33,276 nucleotides of DNA. Source: Clostridia bacterium (GTDB lineage: Bacteria; Bacillota; Clostridia; Oscillospirales; UBA644). The notes beneath the pieces were generated by a model that had not been told where the DNA came from, made no database searches, and saw only the letters and a list, made by a program, of their open reading frames with translations. The position numbers were made by a program, and so were the translations under genes. Shown here piece after piece: positions 1 through 11,462 of this stretch. Within the stretch, counting starts at the first letter, position 1. Every line of letters starts with the position of its first letter. The stretch covers positions 1-33,276 of the forward strand of contig WHHJ01000017.1 in assembly GCA_014872655.1 (NCBI GenBank). Direction: 5' to 3'.

Positions 1-120
1 ATTATAAATCGGTATCATTTTAACTAATGTTTAACAGCCCCTTTTTTTTATTTTTTCTGAACTTCTGTTCCGTTTTTTGACTCTTTCTTTTTTATAACTT
101 TGAAAATTTTGTATATCTGC

Positions 121-149
121 TTGCGAAACGACGCGTAATATGATATAAT
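121..149 (+). promoter_or_regulatory. dnaA promoter, sigma-A type with extended -10
   Basis: TTGCGA (121-126), a 17-nt spacer and TATAAT (144-149), with TG one base upstream of the -10 box. This is the only good promoter in the AT-rich leader, and it would start transcription near 156, about 55 nt before the preferred dnaA start. I see no DnaA box in 1-193, so autoregulation by DnaA at this promoter is not evident. The rest of 1-120 holds T-rich tracts and no gene I can support. Confidence 0.75.
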
Positions 150-211
150 ATATTATAATATTATATATAAGTATATATATCTGTAAATCGTTTATGGGGG
201 ACGAAAAAATC

Positions 212-1585
212 ATGCAAAACTTTAAAAGTATTTGGGCCTGCGCAGTTGAAAAGATGAGAGATTCTTTTAACGACACCGCGTTTGATTTGTGGATTTCTAC
301 AATCGAACCACTCAAATATGAAGACGACTGCGCGATTTTACGTGTAGAATCTGATTTTCAAAAAAGTATCATTATGTCAAAATACCGGGATATTATCAGA
401 CAAGCTCTTTTTGACACCGTAGGTTTTGATATGGACATTAAAGTTGTTGCATCAGAAGACGGATCCAAAGAACATTCTTTTTCTAAAAAAACTTCTGAAC
501 CTGACTTAGAAGACGACATGATGCAAATGGATTTTCCGGAGTATACTTTTGAAAACTTTATTGTAGGAGATTCCAATAAACATGCTTATGCATCCTGTCT
601 TGCTGTAGCAAGAAATCCGGCAAAAGCTTACAATCCTCTTTTTATCTACGGAAATACCGGCTTAGGTAAAACCCATCTTTTGTTTGCGATTAAAAATGAA
701 ATTCAAAAGAATTTTCCTTCTTATAAAACCCTTTACGTAAAAAGCGAAGACTTTACCAACGAATTGATTGAACTGACCCGACAAGGCAAAAGTATGGCTG
801 CTAAACCGGAAGGGGAAGCCAGAAACATGGCCGACTTTAAAAATAAATACCGCAATGTCGACGTTCTATTGATGGACGATATCCAATTTATCGCCGGTAA
901 AGAACAAACACAAAACGAATTTTTTCATACCTTTGACGCTCTTTACATGAATCATAAGCAAATTATTCTTGTTTCGGACCGTCCTCCCAAAGATATTCAA
1001 TTTTTGGACAAGCGGTTATGTTCTCGTTTTGAAAGCGGACTGACCACGGATATCTGCATGCCGGAATATGAATTAAAAGTTGCTTTCATCAAACAAAAAG
1101 CGATGCTTTATAACATTAAAATTTCGGAAGAAATATCCGATTACATTGCTCAGCGGGTAAAAAACAATATCCGCCAGTTGGAAGGGGTTATGAAAAAATT
1201 GATGGCTTTCCAGCAAATTTCAAATCTCCCTCCCAACATTGCCATTGCACAGGAAGCCATCAAAGATATTACGAATGAAAATGAACCGCTTCCGGTAGTC
1301 GTTGATAAAGTCATTATGGAAGTGGCATCTGAGTACGAAGTATCTGCCGAAGATATTAAAAGCCGGCGGCGAAATTCTTCTAATATTGTCTTTGCTCGTC
1401 ATATCGCCATGTACATACTCAAAGAAATCACCCCGATGTCTTTACAGGAAATCGGAAAACAGTTTTCAGGAAAAGATCACTCTACCATTCACTATGCCGT
1501 AAAAAAGATTGAAGAAAAAGTAGAGATCGATCACGTTTTAAGAGCAAAAATAGACAATATCATTAAAAAAGTCAGAAGTTATTAA
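212..1585 (+). CDS. dnaA: Chromosomal replication initiator DnaA
   Basis: AAA+ ATPase that binds DnaA boxes, melts the origin and loads the helicase. From the preferred start the protein has 457 residues. Domain I is at about 1-80 (it begins MQNFKSIW, which aligns with the Bacillus MENILDLW start), followed by a short acidic linker (about 85-110). The AAA+ core has Walker A GNTGLGKT at about 147-154 and Walker B VLLMDDIQF at about 222-230. The domain IV helix-turn-helix carries the signature GKDHSTIHYAVKKIEEK. An in-frame ATG at 194 would add six residues, but it has no Shine-Dalgarno upstream. The GGGGGA at 196-201 sits well for the ATG at 212. First gene of the origin operon; the origin lies directly downstream. 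Confidence 0.97.
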   Translation: MQNFKSIWACAVEKMRDSFNDTAFDLWISTIEPLKYEDDCAILRVESDFQKSIIMSKYRDIIRQALFDTVGFDMDIKVVASEDGSKEHSFSKKTSEPDLEDDMMQMDFPEYTFENFIVGDSNKHAYASCLAVARNPAKAYNPLFIYGNTGLGKTHLLFAIKNEIQKNFPSYKTLYVKSEDFTNELIELTRQGKSMAAKPEGEARNMADFKNKYRNVDVLLMDDIQFIAGKEQTQNEFFHTFDALYMNHKQIILVSDRPPKDIQFLDKRLCSRFESGLTTDICMPEYELKVAFIKQKAMLYNIKISEEISDYIAQRVKNNIRQLEGVMKKLMAFQQISNLPPNIAIAQEAIKDITNENEPLPVVVDKVIMEVASEYEVSAEDIKSRRRNSSNIVFARHIAMYILKEITPMSLQEIGKQFSGKDHSTIHYAVKKIEEKVEIDHVLRAKIDNIIKKVRSY

Positions 1586-1840
1586 TTTCCACATGGTTAT
1601 CCACTGCTTTTTACACAGTTTGAATTTTTTTTCAAAATCCGTTCACATCTTTATTCACAATTCAACGTGTTTAAACACTTTCCACACAAACAAAAAATCG
1701 AAAACAGAAATATTTTTCTTTTTTCCCTTTTTATTCAAACTGGTTAAAGAAAGAGTTTTATCATAAAAAAAAGAGATTTCCACATTTTCACAGTCTCTAC
1801 TACTACTAAAATTATTATTTATTTTTATTTTATATCAATC
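1585..1840. other. oriC: Chromosomal origin oriC (dnaA-dnaN intergenic)
   Basis: AT-rich non-coding gap between dnaA and dnaN with repeated DnaA-box-like 9-mers, judged against TTWTNCACA. Full matches are TTTTACACA (1609-1617) and TTATTCACA (1651-1659). One-mismatch sites are ATTTCCACA (1585-1593), TTATCCACT (1597-1605), CTTTCCACA (1678-1686), ATTTCCACA (1776-1784) and ATTTTCACA (1784-1792). The last box is followed by a CTA-triplet run and a long A/T tract (to about 1835), the arrangement of the Bacillus subtilis unwinding region. The purine/pyrimidine bias of the plus strand also changes between dnaA and dnaN. Position and composition make this the origin; exact limits are inferred. Confidence 0.88.
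1797..1808 (+). promoter_or_regulatory. DnaA-trio element next to the unwinding region
   Basis: Four consecutive CTA triplets (3'-GAT-5' on the other strand) begin 4 nt after the DnaA box at 1784-1792, and run into the A/T-only stretch 1808-1835. Order and spacing (box, short spacer, trios, AT tract) match the basal unwinding system described for B. subtilis, where DnaA loads from the box onto single-stranded trios. The function is inferred from this match. Confidence 0.75.
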
Positions 1841-1853
1841 AGGAGGAGAAAAC

Positions 1854-2972
1854 ATGAAATTTTCCTGCGAAAAAAACATGATCTTAGATGCATTGAACAA
1901 AGTAATAAAAACGATTCCTCCCAAAGCAACTATGCCCATTTTGGAAGGAATTCTGATTGACCTTGCCGCGGACGGACAATTAAAATTAACCGGTTCAGAT
2001 ACGGAATTAAGTGTAGAAACTTACATCCAAGTTGAAACGGACCAAGCGGCTCGTTTTGTGGTACATGCAAAAACGTTTTATGATATGCTTGGAAAATTGG
2101 ATAGTGGAACTGTCTTTTTTGAATTGGATGAAAAGCAGATGCTTCATATTATAAACGGCGTAATCAAATATGATTTGCCGACGATGGATGCGACACTGTA
2201 TCCCAGTATTCCGATGGTGGAAAAATCCAAGACGATTGTATTAAAAGAAAAAGTGCTGGGTAGTATGATCCGTCAAACATTGTTTTCTGCTGCGGAGAAT
2301 GATTCGACGCGGTCGGTATTAAAAGGGGAATATTTTCAGATAGAAAATAATGAAATAACGGTAGTAGCTAGTGATACTTATCGTCTTGCGATCAGAAAAG
2401 AAACATTTGAAAACCAAAATGGGGAAAATTGTTCTTTTATTGTTCCAACCAAAACACTGTCGGAACTGATTAAGATTATGAAAAATGAAGATGAAGAAGT
2501 TAGTATTGGTATTGCAAGTACTCATATTGTGATCGAATTTGAACAAACCAGAATTACTTCTCGTTTAATCAGCGGAGAATATTTAAGATATCAGGCTTTG
2601 TTAAATAAAACATATAAAACAACTGTTAAAGTAAAATGCGAAGATTTAGTTCGTGCGATTGATCGGGCCAGTGTTATTATAACGGATAAAATTCGGAATG
2701 TGATCAAAGTCAGTTTTGAATATGATAGTATTATTTTATATTGCAGAACGCCGGAGGGACATAGCTTTACTGATGAAATTCCTGCAGAAAAGACCGGAGA
2801 AAATATCGAGATGGGCTTTAAGGGAAAATATTTGGTAGAAGCGTTAAACGGCAGCGAACAGGAATCTGTGATTTTTGATATTGATTCGCCGCGATCTGCG
2901 ATTTGTATCCGTCCTTTGGAAGGAGATTCTTTTATGTATATTGTTTCTCCGATGAAATTATCAAACGATTGA
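1854..2972 (+). CDS. dnaN: DNA polymerase III beta sliding clamp
   Basis: Ring-shaped processivity clamp for the replicative polymerase. The 372 residues match the family's usual length of about 366-380, with the expected three similar domains. Typical family stretches are the N-terminal MKFSCEKNMILDALNKV, ATMPILEGILI near residue 27, and a C-terminal end of the form YIVSPMKL. The start is set by AGGAGG at 1841-1846. It follows the origin and is separated from recF by a single base, so clamp and RecF are co-transcribed. The gene ends in TGA, so TGA acts as a stop in this organism. Confidence 0.97.
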   Translation: MKFSCEKNMILDALNKVIKTIPPKATMPILEGILIDLAADGQLKLTGSDTELSVETYIQVETDQAARFVVHAKTFYDMLGKLDSGTVFFELDEKQMLHIINGVIKYDLPTMDATLYPSIPMVEKSKTIVLKEKVLGSMIRQTLFSAAENDSTRSVLKGEYFQIENNEITVVASDTYRLAIRKETFENQNGENCSFIVPTKTLSELIKIMKNEDEEVSIGIASTHIVIEFEQTRITSRLISGEYLRYQALLNKTYKTTVKVKCEDLVRAIDRASVIITDKIRNVIKVSFEYDSIILYCRTPEGHSFTDEIPAEKTGENIEMGFKGKYLVEALNGSEQESVIFDIDSPRSAICIRPLEGDSFMYIVSPMKLSND

Positions 2973-2973
2973 T

Positions 2974-4059
2974 ATGTATATTAAGCAGATTCGTTTAGAA
3001 CAGTTTCGAAACTTATTGGATCAAGAAATTGAATTTGATCCGGGAATCAATATTCTGACGGGAAATAACGCGCAGGGAAAAACGAATATTATCGAGGCAA
3101 TTTGGCTTTTTTCGGCCTGTAAGTCTTTTCGAACCAACAACGAAAAAGATTTTATCTTTTATCAGGCCAATCATGCCGATTTAGATTTGCTTTTTTATAA
3201 AAATAATCGGTTTCAAAGCGCAAGTTTTCGTTATTACGAACGTAAAAAACGAGAAATGTATTTGAACGAGATCAAAGTCAAACCCAGTGAGTTGATCGGT
3301 AATTTTTTAAGCGTTTTGTTTTTTCCGGAACATTTGAATTTAGTCAAAGAAGGACCGGATGTACGCAGAAAGTTTCTTGATTTTGCAATTTGTCAGGTCA
3401 AACCGCGTTATTTTGCGCTTCTTTCGGAATACAACAAAACATTGTATCAGAGAAACAATGTTTTAAAAAGTGAAGAAGAATCCATTTTTAAAACATTGGA
3501 CGTGTGGGACGAAAAATTGGCTGTTTTGGGAACAGAGATTTTTTTGTTCCGTAAAAAATATGTGCAAATGCTTCATCAATACGGCGCAGCAGTGATTGAT
3601 GAGATGACGCAGGGCCGAGAGACCTTGTGTGTAGAGTATAAGAGTTTTACCTTAGAGTCGGATGACCGAAATTGGATACAACAGCAGCTTTTGAATAAAA
3701 TTCGAAACAGCCGGGAAAAAGATCTTCGATACGGATATACCAATGAAGGTCCACACAAAGATGATTTAGAATTAAGTTTAAACGGAAGATCTGCAAAAGC
3801 GTTTGGGTCTCAGGGACAACAGCGTTCCTGTGTGATGGCATTAAAACTGGCGGAAGCAGAGATTTTAAATGATTTTTATGATGAATATCCGGTATTGCTG
3901 TTTGATGATGTTTTTTCGGAATTGGATCAGGAAAGAAAAAATTATATCATACAAAAAATAAAGGAAAAACAAGTGATTATAACAGCTTGTGAGCAAATCC
4001 AAGATTTTTCCGGAGCCAGATTGTTTGAAATAGATCACGGAGAGGTGAAAGTCTTGTAA
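2974..4059 (+). CDS. recF: DNA replication and repair protein RecF
   Basis: SMC-like ABC ATPase of the RecFOR pathway, which helps load RecA at single-strand gaps. The 361 residues fit the family. It has Walker A GNNAQGKT at about residue 30, the ABC signature SQGQQRS at about 272, and Walker B VLLFDDVFSELD at about 307. The start follows the dnaN stop by one base, so translation is probably coupled. Its TAA stop overlaps the ATG of the next gene by one base (TAATG). Confidence 0.96.
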   Translation: MYIKQIRLEQFRNLLDQEIEFDPGINILTGNNAQGKTNIIEAIWLFSACKSFRTNNEKDFIFYQANHADLDLLFYKNNRFQSASFRYYERKKREMYLNEIKVKPSELIGNFLSVLFFPEHLNLVKEGPDVRRKFLDFAICQVKPRYFALLSEYNKTLYQRNNVLKSEEESIFKTLDVWDEKLAVLGTEIFLFRKKYVQMLHQYGAAVIDEMTQGRETLCVEYKSFTLESDDRNWIQQQLLNKIRNSREKDLRYGYTNEGPHKDDLELSLNGRSAKAFGSQGQQRSCVMALKLAEAEILNDFYDEYPVLLFDDVFSELDQERKNYIIQKIKEKQVIITACEQIQDFSGARLFEIDHGEVKVL

Positions 4060-4337
4060 TGTTTTTACATATCGGAGGAGAATATCTGATTCAAAAAGAA
4101 GGTATTCTCGGTATCTTTGATATAGAAAACACAACCGAAAATAAAAGTACCAAAGAATTTCTTTCTCATGCGCAAAAACAGGGAAAAGTGGTTACGGTTG
4201 CAGAAGATTTACCAAGATCTTTTATTCTGTATCAGCATCAAAAGGAAACGACCGTGTTTATTACACAGTTTTCTACCTCTACTTTATTGAAAAGATCCCG
4301 TGAAGGAAACGAAGCGGAAGACAAACGAAAGGAATAA
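4059..4337 (+). CDS. remB: RemB/YaaB-like small regulator (DUF370 family)
   Basis: A 92-residue protein with the DUF370 look: N-terminal MFLHIGGEYLIQKEGILGIFD, a central segment with Lys and VVTVAEDLPRSFIL, and a C-terminal VFITQFSTSTLLKR. In B. subtilis the gene in this place (yaaB, remB) affects extracellular-matrix gene expression together with RemA, a DNA-binding paralogue. The start overlaps the recF stop (TAATG), with AGAGGTGAAAG inside the recF end as ribosome binding site. Assignment rests on synteny and sequence; the role here is inferred. Confidence 0.85.
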   Translation: MFLHIGGEYLIQKEGILGIFDIENTTENKSTKEFLSHAQKQGKVVTVAEDLPRSFILYQHQKETTVFITQFSTSTLLKRSREGNEAEDKRKE

Positions 4338-6275
<1,938 letters not shown>

Positions 6276-6291
6276 AGACAGGTGATACGAA

Positions 6292-8895
6292 ATGGCGAAA
6301 GATAAACAAATGAATCATGATGATATACAGGAAGATCTTTACGAGATTTTCCGCAATCAGACCGTTGTAGACCGTGAACTGACAACGGAGATGAAAACGG
6401 CGTTTATGGATTATTCGATGAGCGTTGCTGTTGCACGTGCACTGCCGGATGTCCGCGACGGATTAAAACCGGTTCACCGCCGGATTGTTTATACAATGTA
6501 TGAGGATAATCTGCTGCCCAATCGGCCGTATCTGAAGTCTGCAACGACCGTCGGAGACGTTTTGGGACGATATCATCCGCATGGTGACAGTTCTGTATAT
6601 GACGCGATGGTGCGTATGGCGCAGCCGTTTTCGCTGCGGTATCCGTTGGTAGACGGACACGGAAACTTTGGTAATATCGACGGAGACGCTGCTGCGGCTT
6701 ATCGTTATACAGAAGCCAGAATGGCAAAACTGTCGTTGGAAATGGTGCGGGATATTGATAAGCAAACGGTTGATTTTATCCCGAATTTTGATGAGAGATT
6801 AAAAGAACCTGCGGTATTGCCGTCACGTTTTCCGAATATGCTGGTGAATGGTTCTGTTGGAATTGCTGTTGGTATGGCAACAAGTATTCCTCCGCATAAT
6901 TTATGCGAAGTAGTAGACGGATTGATTTATCTGCTTGAAAATCCCGAAGCGTCTATTGATGAGTTGATGGCGTTTATTAAAGGACCTGACTTCCCCACCG
7001 GCGGTATTATTATGGGAAAAAGCGGATTACGGCAAGCTTATCATACCGGTCGCGGAAAAATCGTGGTTCGGGCTAAAACAGAAATTCAGGAATATAAAGA
7101 CGGCCGATATCGGATTGTCATTACGGAAATCCCGTATCTGGTCAATAAGTCCAAGTTAGTTCAGGACATTGCCGATCATGTAAACAACAAACGCATAGAG
7201 GGTATCAGTGACTTGCGGGATGAGTCCGACCGAAAAGGTTTGACGGTCGTTGTTGAATTAAAGAGAGATGCTAATCCTCAGGTTGTTTTGAACCAATTGT
7301 TCAAAAATACCCAGTTGCAAGATACGTTTTCTATTATTTTGTTGGCTCTTTCGGGCGGAGTACCGAAGATTCTGACACTCAAACAGATGATGGAAGAATA
7401 TCTTGCCTTCCAGAAGAGCGTGATTTTGCGCCGGACACAGTATGATTTAAAGAAAGCACAGGAACGAGCCCATATTGTACAGGGTCTTTTAAAAGCGTTA
7501 GATCATATTGACGCGATTATTGAATTGATTCGTGCAAGCAAAACTGTTGCTCAGGCTAAGGAAAGCTTGATAGCACAGTTTGAGTTTACCGAGATTCAGG
7601 CCCAATGCATTGTAGAAATGCGGTTAGGACAATTGACTGGTCTGGAACGCGAAAAATTAGATACAGAATATCAGGAATTGACGGCTTTAATTGCTGATTT
7701 AACAGATATTTTGAATAATGATGCCCATGTTGCGCGTATTATTAAAGAGGAATTACTCCAGATGCGTGAAAAATACGGCGATGATCGCAGAACGGAATTG
7801 GCAGCCGTAGAAAACGAAATTGATGTAGAAGATTTGATTGAAGAAAAAACATGCGTTTACACGTTGACAAACTGCGGTTACATCAAGCGTCTTCCGGAAG
7901 ATACTTATACCGTACAAAATCGCGGTGGAAAAGGTATTAAGGCGATGACCACCAAAGAAGAAGACTTTGTGGAAGAATTATTTATCGGATCGACGCATGA
8001 TATTATTCTGTTCTTCACCAATCGAGGAAGAGCTTATCGGATAAAAGGTTATGAAATTCCCGAAACTTCCCGTCAGTCGAAGGGAATGAATGTGGTCAAT
8101 TTGCTGCAACTGGAACAGGAAGAGAAAATTACAGCGATGATTCCCGTAAAAAATCTGGACGATCAAGGGTTGTATTTGAACATGATCACGGCTCGTGGAA
8201 TTTCGAAGCGCTGCGCGCTTGCCGCTTTTAAAAATATGCGTCGAGCTGCCGGATTGATTGCTATCAATTTGGACGAAAACGATGAATTGGTCAGCGTACA
8301 TTTGACAGACGGAAACCAAAAAATTCTGGCTGCCACCAATGCAGGCATGGCGATTGAGTATGAGGAGACGCAGGTTTCCGTTGTTGGAAGAACGGCAAGA
8401 GGCGTTCGGATTATTCGGTTAAATGCGGATGAGCATGTTGTGGGCGCAGTATTGGCAGATGAAACGAAGCAGGTTTTGACCGTCACAGAGAACGGATACG
8501 GGAAAAAGAGTTCGTTTGATGAATATCGGCTGCAGCATCGCGGCGGAAGAGGCATTAAATGCCATAAGATCAGTGAAAAAACCGGACGGCTGGCCGGCAT
8601 TAAAGCGGTAGACGATACACAGGATTTGATTGTTATTTCTTCGGATGGTATTATTATTCGGATTCGTATCGGGGATCTTCCTACATACGGCAGAACTTCC
8701 GGAGGCGTTCGTATTATGCGGTTATCGGAAGGTATCCATGTGGTAAATATTGCCCCGGTTAATGCAGATGATGAAGAGGGAACCGTATCGGAAATTCAAA
8801 TAGATCCGGACGAAGCACAACAGGCGGCACTGGAAGGAAAAGAAACCGATTCTTCTGACCAAGATGAATTGGCTCAATCGCAAACACAGGAGTAA
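6292..8895 (+). CDS. gyrA: DNA gyrase subunit A
   Basis: Breakage-reunion subunit of gyrase, 867 residues. The catalytic Tyr is in [11 protein letters not shown] (about residue 140). The quinolone-determining region reads [18 protein letters not shown], with Ser and Asp at the positions equal to E. coli 83 and 87, so no classical resistance substitution is visible. The C-terminal beta-pinwheel carries a GyrA-box form QHRGGRG at about residue 750, which separates it from ParC. The tail is acidic and Gln-rich, as often seen. AGGTGAT upstream sets the start. The 3' end contains the ribosome binding site of glyS. Confidence 0.97.
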   Translation: MAKDKQMNHDDIQEDLYEIFRNQTVVDRELTTEMKTAFMDYSMSVAVARALPDVRDGLKPVHRRIVYTMYEDNLLPNRPYLKSATTVGDVLGRYHPHGDSSVYDAMVRMAQPFSLRYPLVDGHGNFGNIDGDAAAAYRYTEARMAKLSLEMVRDIDKQTVDFIPNFDERLKEPAVLPSRFPNMLVNGSVGIAVGMATSIPPHNLCEVVDGLIYLLENPEASIDELMAFIKGPDFPTGGIIMGKSGLRQAYHTGRGKIVVRAKTEIQEYKDGRYRIVITEIPYLVNKSKLVQDIADHVNNKRIEGISDLRDESDRKGLTVVVELKRDANPQVVLNQLFKNTQLQDTFSIILLALSGGVPKILTLKQMMEEYLAFQKSVILRRTQYDLKKAQERAHIVQGLLKALDHIDAIIELIRASKTVAQAKESLIAQFEFTEIQAQCIVEMRLGQLTGLEREKLDTEYQELTALIADLTDILNNDAHVARIIKEELLQMREKYGDDRRTELAAVENEIDVEDLIEEKTCVYTLTNCGYIKRLPEDTYTVQNRGGKGIKAMTTKEEDFVEELFIGSTHDIILFFTNRGRAYRIKGYEIPETSRQSKGMNVVNLLQLEQEEKITAMIPVKNLDDQGLYLNMITARGISKRCALAAFKNMRRAAGLIAINLDENDELVSVHLTDGNQKILAATNAGMAIEYEETQVSVVGRTARGVRIIRLNADEHVVGAVLADETKQVLTVTENGYGKKSSFDEYRLQHRGGRGIKCHKISEKTGRLAGIKAVDDTQDLIVISSDGIIIRIRIGDLPTYGRTSGGVRIMRLSEGIHVVNIAPVNADDEEGTVSEIQIDPDEAQQAALEGKETDSSDQDELAQSQTQE

Positions 8896-8905
8896 GGGTG
8901 ATAAG

Positions 8906-10291
8906 ATGAAAAATCAGGAAAAAACAATGGAAAAAATTGTAGGGCTTTGTAAAAACAGAGGCTTTGTTTATGCCGGCTCTGAAATTTACGGAGGCTTGTC
9001 CAACACCTGGGATTATGGTCCTCTGGGTGTGGAACTGAAAAACAATGTAAAAAAAGCCTGGTGGAAAAAGTTTGTTCAGGAAAGCGAGTATAATGTCGGA
9101 TTAGACTGTGCGATTTTGATGAATCCTCAAGTTTGGGTTGCATCCGGACATGTTGGAGGTTTTTCCGATCCGTTGATGGATTGTAAAAATTGTAAGACGC
9201 GTCATCGGGCCGATAAACTGCTGGAGGATTTGGGCGTCGACTGCAACGGCTGGTCGAATGAAAAAATCAGCCAGTATATTAAGGAAAATAATGTAACTTG
9301 TCCGAATTGCGGAAAATCTGATTTTACGGATATTCGAAAATTCAATTTGATGTTCAAGACTTTTCAGGGTGTTACCGAAGATGCAAAAAATGAAATCTAT
9401 TTGCGTCCGGAGACGGCTCAGGGAATCTTTGTAAACTTCAAAAATGTACAGCGCACCGCACGTAAAAAGCTTCCGTTTGGAATCGGTCAAATCGGCAAAA
9501 GCTTCCGAAATGAAATTACCCCGGGTAACTTTACGTTCCGCACCCGCGAGTTTGAACAGATGGAACTGGAATTCTTCTGCAAACCGGGAACAGATTTGGA
9601 ATGGTTTGCGTATTGGAAAGAGGCTTGCCGTTCATTCTTACTGTCGTTGGGGCTGAAAGAAGAAAACTTGAAATTGCGGGATCATGAAAAAGAAGAACTG
9701 TCTCATTATTCGAATGCCACGACCGATATTGAATTTTTGTTCCCGTTTGGTTGGGGAGAACTTTGGGGCATTGCCGATCGTACCGACTTTGATTTGTCTC
9801 AGCATCAAAATACATCCGGAGAAAACATGGAATATTTTGACGCAGAAACCGGGGAACATTATTTGCCGTACGTCATTGAGCCGTCTTTGGGTGCGGATCG
9901 TGTTGTTTTGGCCTTTTTGTGCGATGCTTATGATGAGGAAAACCTGGCAAAAGAGGGCGAAAAGGACGATATCCGAACCGTGCTGCACTTCCATCCTGCC
10001 TTGGCTCCGATCAAGGCGGCTGTGTTGCCTTTGTCTAAAAAGTTGAATGATGGTGCATTAGAAATCTTCCATGCCCTGCGCAAAGACTTTGTGGTGGATT
10101 TTGATGATGCAGGTTCGATCGGAAAACGGTATCGCAGACAGGACGAAATCGGAACTCCCGTTTGTATTACTGTTGATTTTGATACGGCACAGGACGGTTG
10201 CGTAACCGTACGGGATCGTGATACGATGAAACAGCAAAGAATCCCGGTCAGCGATTTGAAGGGCTATTTGACGGAATTAACTCAATTTTAA
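8906..10291 (+). CDS. glyS: Glycyl-tRNA synthetase, class II homodimeric type
   Basis: Charges tRNA-Gly. A single-chain alpha2-type enzyme of 461 residues, not the alpha2beta2 type. Class II features: motif 1 region near [15 protein letters not shown], the zinc-type pairs CKNC (about 92) and CPNC (about 132), motif 2 [19 protein letters not shown], motif 3 [14 protein letters not shown], and a C-terminal anticodon-binding domain ending in a SDLKGYL-like stretch. A longer reading from 8864 would overlap gyrA by 32 nt and lacks family similarity. AGGAGTAAGGGTG at 8888-8900 supports ATG 8906. No T-box leader is present; expression seems to come from the origin operon, which ends at the terminator just downstream. 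Confidence 0.95.
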   Translation: MKNQEKTMEKIVGLCKNRGFVYAGSEIYGGLSNTWDYGPLGVELKNNVKKAWWKKFVQESEYNVGLDCAILMNPQVWVASGHVGGFSDPLMDCKNCKTRHRADKLLEDLGVDCNGWSNEKISQYIKENNVTCPNCGKSDFTDIRKFNLMFKTFQGVTEDAKNEIYLRPETAQGIFVNFKNVQRTARKKLPFGIGQIGKSFRNEITPGNFTFRTREFEQMELEFFCKPGTDLEWFAYWKEACRSFLLSLGLKEENLKLRDHEKEELSHYSNATTDIEFLFPFGWGELWGIADRTDFDLSQHQNTSGENMEYFDAETGEHYLPYVIEPSLGADRVVLAFLCDAYDEENLAKEGEKDDIRTVLHFHPALAPIKAAVLPLSKKLNDGALEIFHALRKDFVVDFDDAGSIGKRYRRQDEIGTPVCITVDFDTAQDGCVTVRDRDTMKQQRIPVSDLKGYLTELTQF

Positions 10292-10300
10292 TTAAGAAAA

Positions 10301-10336
10301 GCAATGAACGGGAAAACCCGTTCATTGCCCATTTTT
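10301..10336 (+). terminator. Rho-independent terminator after glyS
   Basis: Perfect 12-bp stem GCAATGAACGGG (10301-10312) and CCCGTTCATTGC (10317-10328), with an AAAA loop, followed by CCATTTTT. It closes the dnaA-to-glyS transcript. The ATG inside the stem at 10304 is in frame with prfB but is not a plausible start. Confidence 0.88.
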
Positions 10337-10348
10337 CGTGAGGGAAAT

Positions 10349-11461
10349 ATGATTATTTTAGATGAATACAAATTAAAAACAGAAGCCTTAAAAGAAGAGG
10401 CTCAAACCCTTGGTGCAACGATGGGGATTGAACAACTTCGTGCGCGGCTGGCGCAGATCGAGAAGATCAGCTCGGATCCTGATTTTTGGAATGACACGGA
10501 GCGTTCTCAGAAGATTTTGCAGGAGCAAAAGCAAGTAAAAGAAAAAATTACGGCATACGAACATCTTTGTACGCTTTGCGATGATGCAAATACGCTGGTG
10601 GAACTGGCTTTGGAAGAAAACGATGAATCCATGGAAGCAGATATTACGTCTACTTTTGAGCAGGCACAGCAAGAATTGGAAAAACAAAAACTTGCCACGT
10701 TACTGACGGGAGAATATGACGCAAATAATGCGATTTTGACCTTTCATGCCGGGGCCGGTGGAACGGAAGCGCAAGATTGGGCAATGATGTTGTTTCGGAT
10801 GTATTCGCGTTTTGGTGAAAAGCACGGGTATAAAGTAAAAGTGATGGATTATTTAGACGGAGAAGAAGCCGGAATGAAAAGCGGGGTACTTCTGATAGAA
10901 GGCCCCAATGCATACGGGTACTTGAAATCGGAAACCGGGGTGCATCGGCTGGTTCGTGTCTCTCCGTTTGATGCGGCAGGCAAACGGCACACTTCCTTTG
11001 CCTCTGTTGAGGTAATGCCCGAAATTGACGATGAATCCAATAACATTGTAATACGAGACGAAGATATCAAGGTAGAGGCGCATCGTGCGTCGGGCGCCGG
11101 CGGACAGCACGTCAATAAAACGGACAGCGCAATTCGGATTATTCATATTCCGACCGGGATTGTAGTAGGGTGTCAGAATGAGCGTTCTCAAAAGCAAAAT
11201 AAAGAAATGGCGCTGAAAATGCTGAAGTCTAAACTGGTTGAAATTAAAGAGCGCGAGCATCTTGAAAAGATTGAAGATATCAAAGGCGATCAGAAAAAAA
11301 TTGAATGGGGTTCTCAAATTCGGTCGTATGTTTTTATGCCGTATACGCTGGTAAAAGATCATCGTACTGGTTTTGAAAACGGAAACATCAACGCCGTGAT
11401 GGACGGAGATTTGGACGGATTTATTAACGCCTATCTGAAATATTTAAAGGAACAGGGATAA
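10349..11461 (+). CDS. prfB: Peptide chain release factor 2
   Basis: Recognises UGA and UAA stops and triggers peptide release. The 370 residues contain the RF2 anticodon tripeptide SPF in VRVSPFDAAGKRH and the catalytic GGQ in ASGAGGQHVNKTDSA. The start is ATG 10349 with GAGGG at 10340-10344; an in-frame ATG at 10304 lies inside a terminator stem and is rejected. In many bacteria prfB is split by a programmed +1 frameshift at an in-frame UGA near codon 25. Here the frame is open throughout, so that autoregulatory site is absent. One base separates it from rsmA. Confidence 0.96.
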   Translation: MIILDEYKLKTEALKEEAQTLGATMGIEQLRARLAQIEKISSDPDFWNDTERSQKILQEQKQVKEKITAYEHLCTLCDDANTLVELALEENDESMEADITSTFEQAQQELEKQKLATLLTGEYDANNAILTFHAGAGGTEAQDWAMMLFRMYSRFGEKHGYKVKVMDYLDGEEAGMKSGVLLIEGPNAYGYLKSETGVHRLVRVSPFDAAGKRHTSFASVEVMPEIDDESNNIVIRDEDIKVEAHRASGAGGQHVNKTDSAIRIIHIPTGIVVGCQNERSQKQNKEMALKMLKSKLVEIKEREHLEKIEDIKGDQKKIEWGSQIRSYVFMPYTLVKDHRTGFENGNINAVMDGDLDGFINAYLKYLKEQG

Positions 11462-11462
11462 T

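Noticed and set aside
31..315. Possible minus-strand gene (for example rpmH) left of dnaA
   Set aside because: The 94-codon frame runs through the dnaA promoter and start, is low-complexity, and has no L34-like Lys/Arg pattern.
8163..8600. A 145-codon minus-strand frame inside gyrA
   Set aside because: It lies wholly within a well-supported gyrA region; low-complexity Ser/Cys-rich product without a ribosome binding site.
10304..10348. Upstream in-frame start for prfB
   Set aside because: The ATG is inside the stem of the glyS terminator; ATG 10349 has a proper ribosome binding site and matches the RF2 N terminus.
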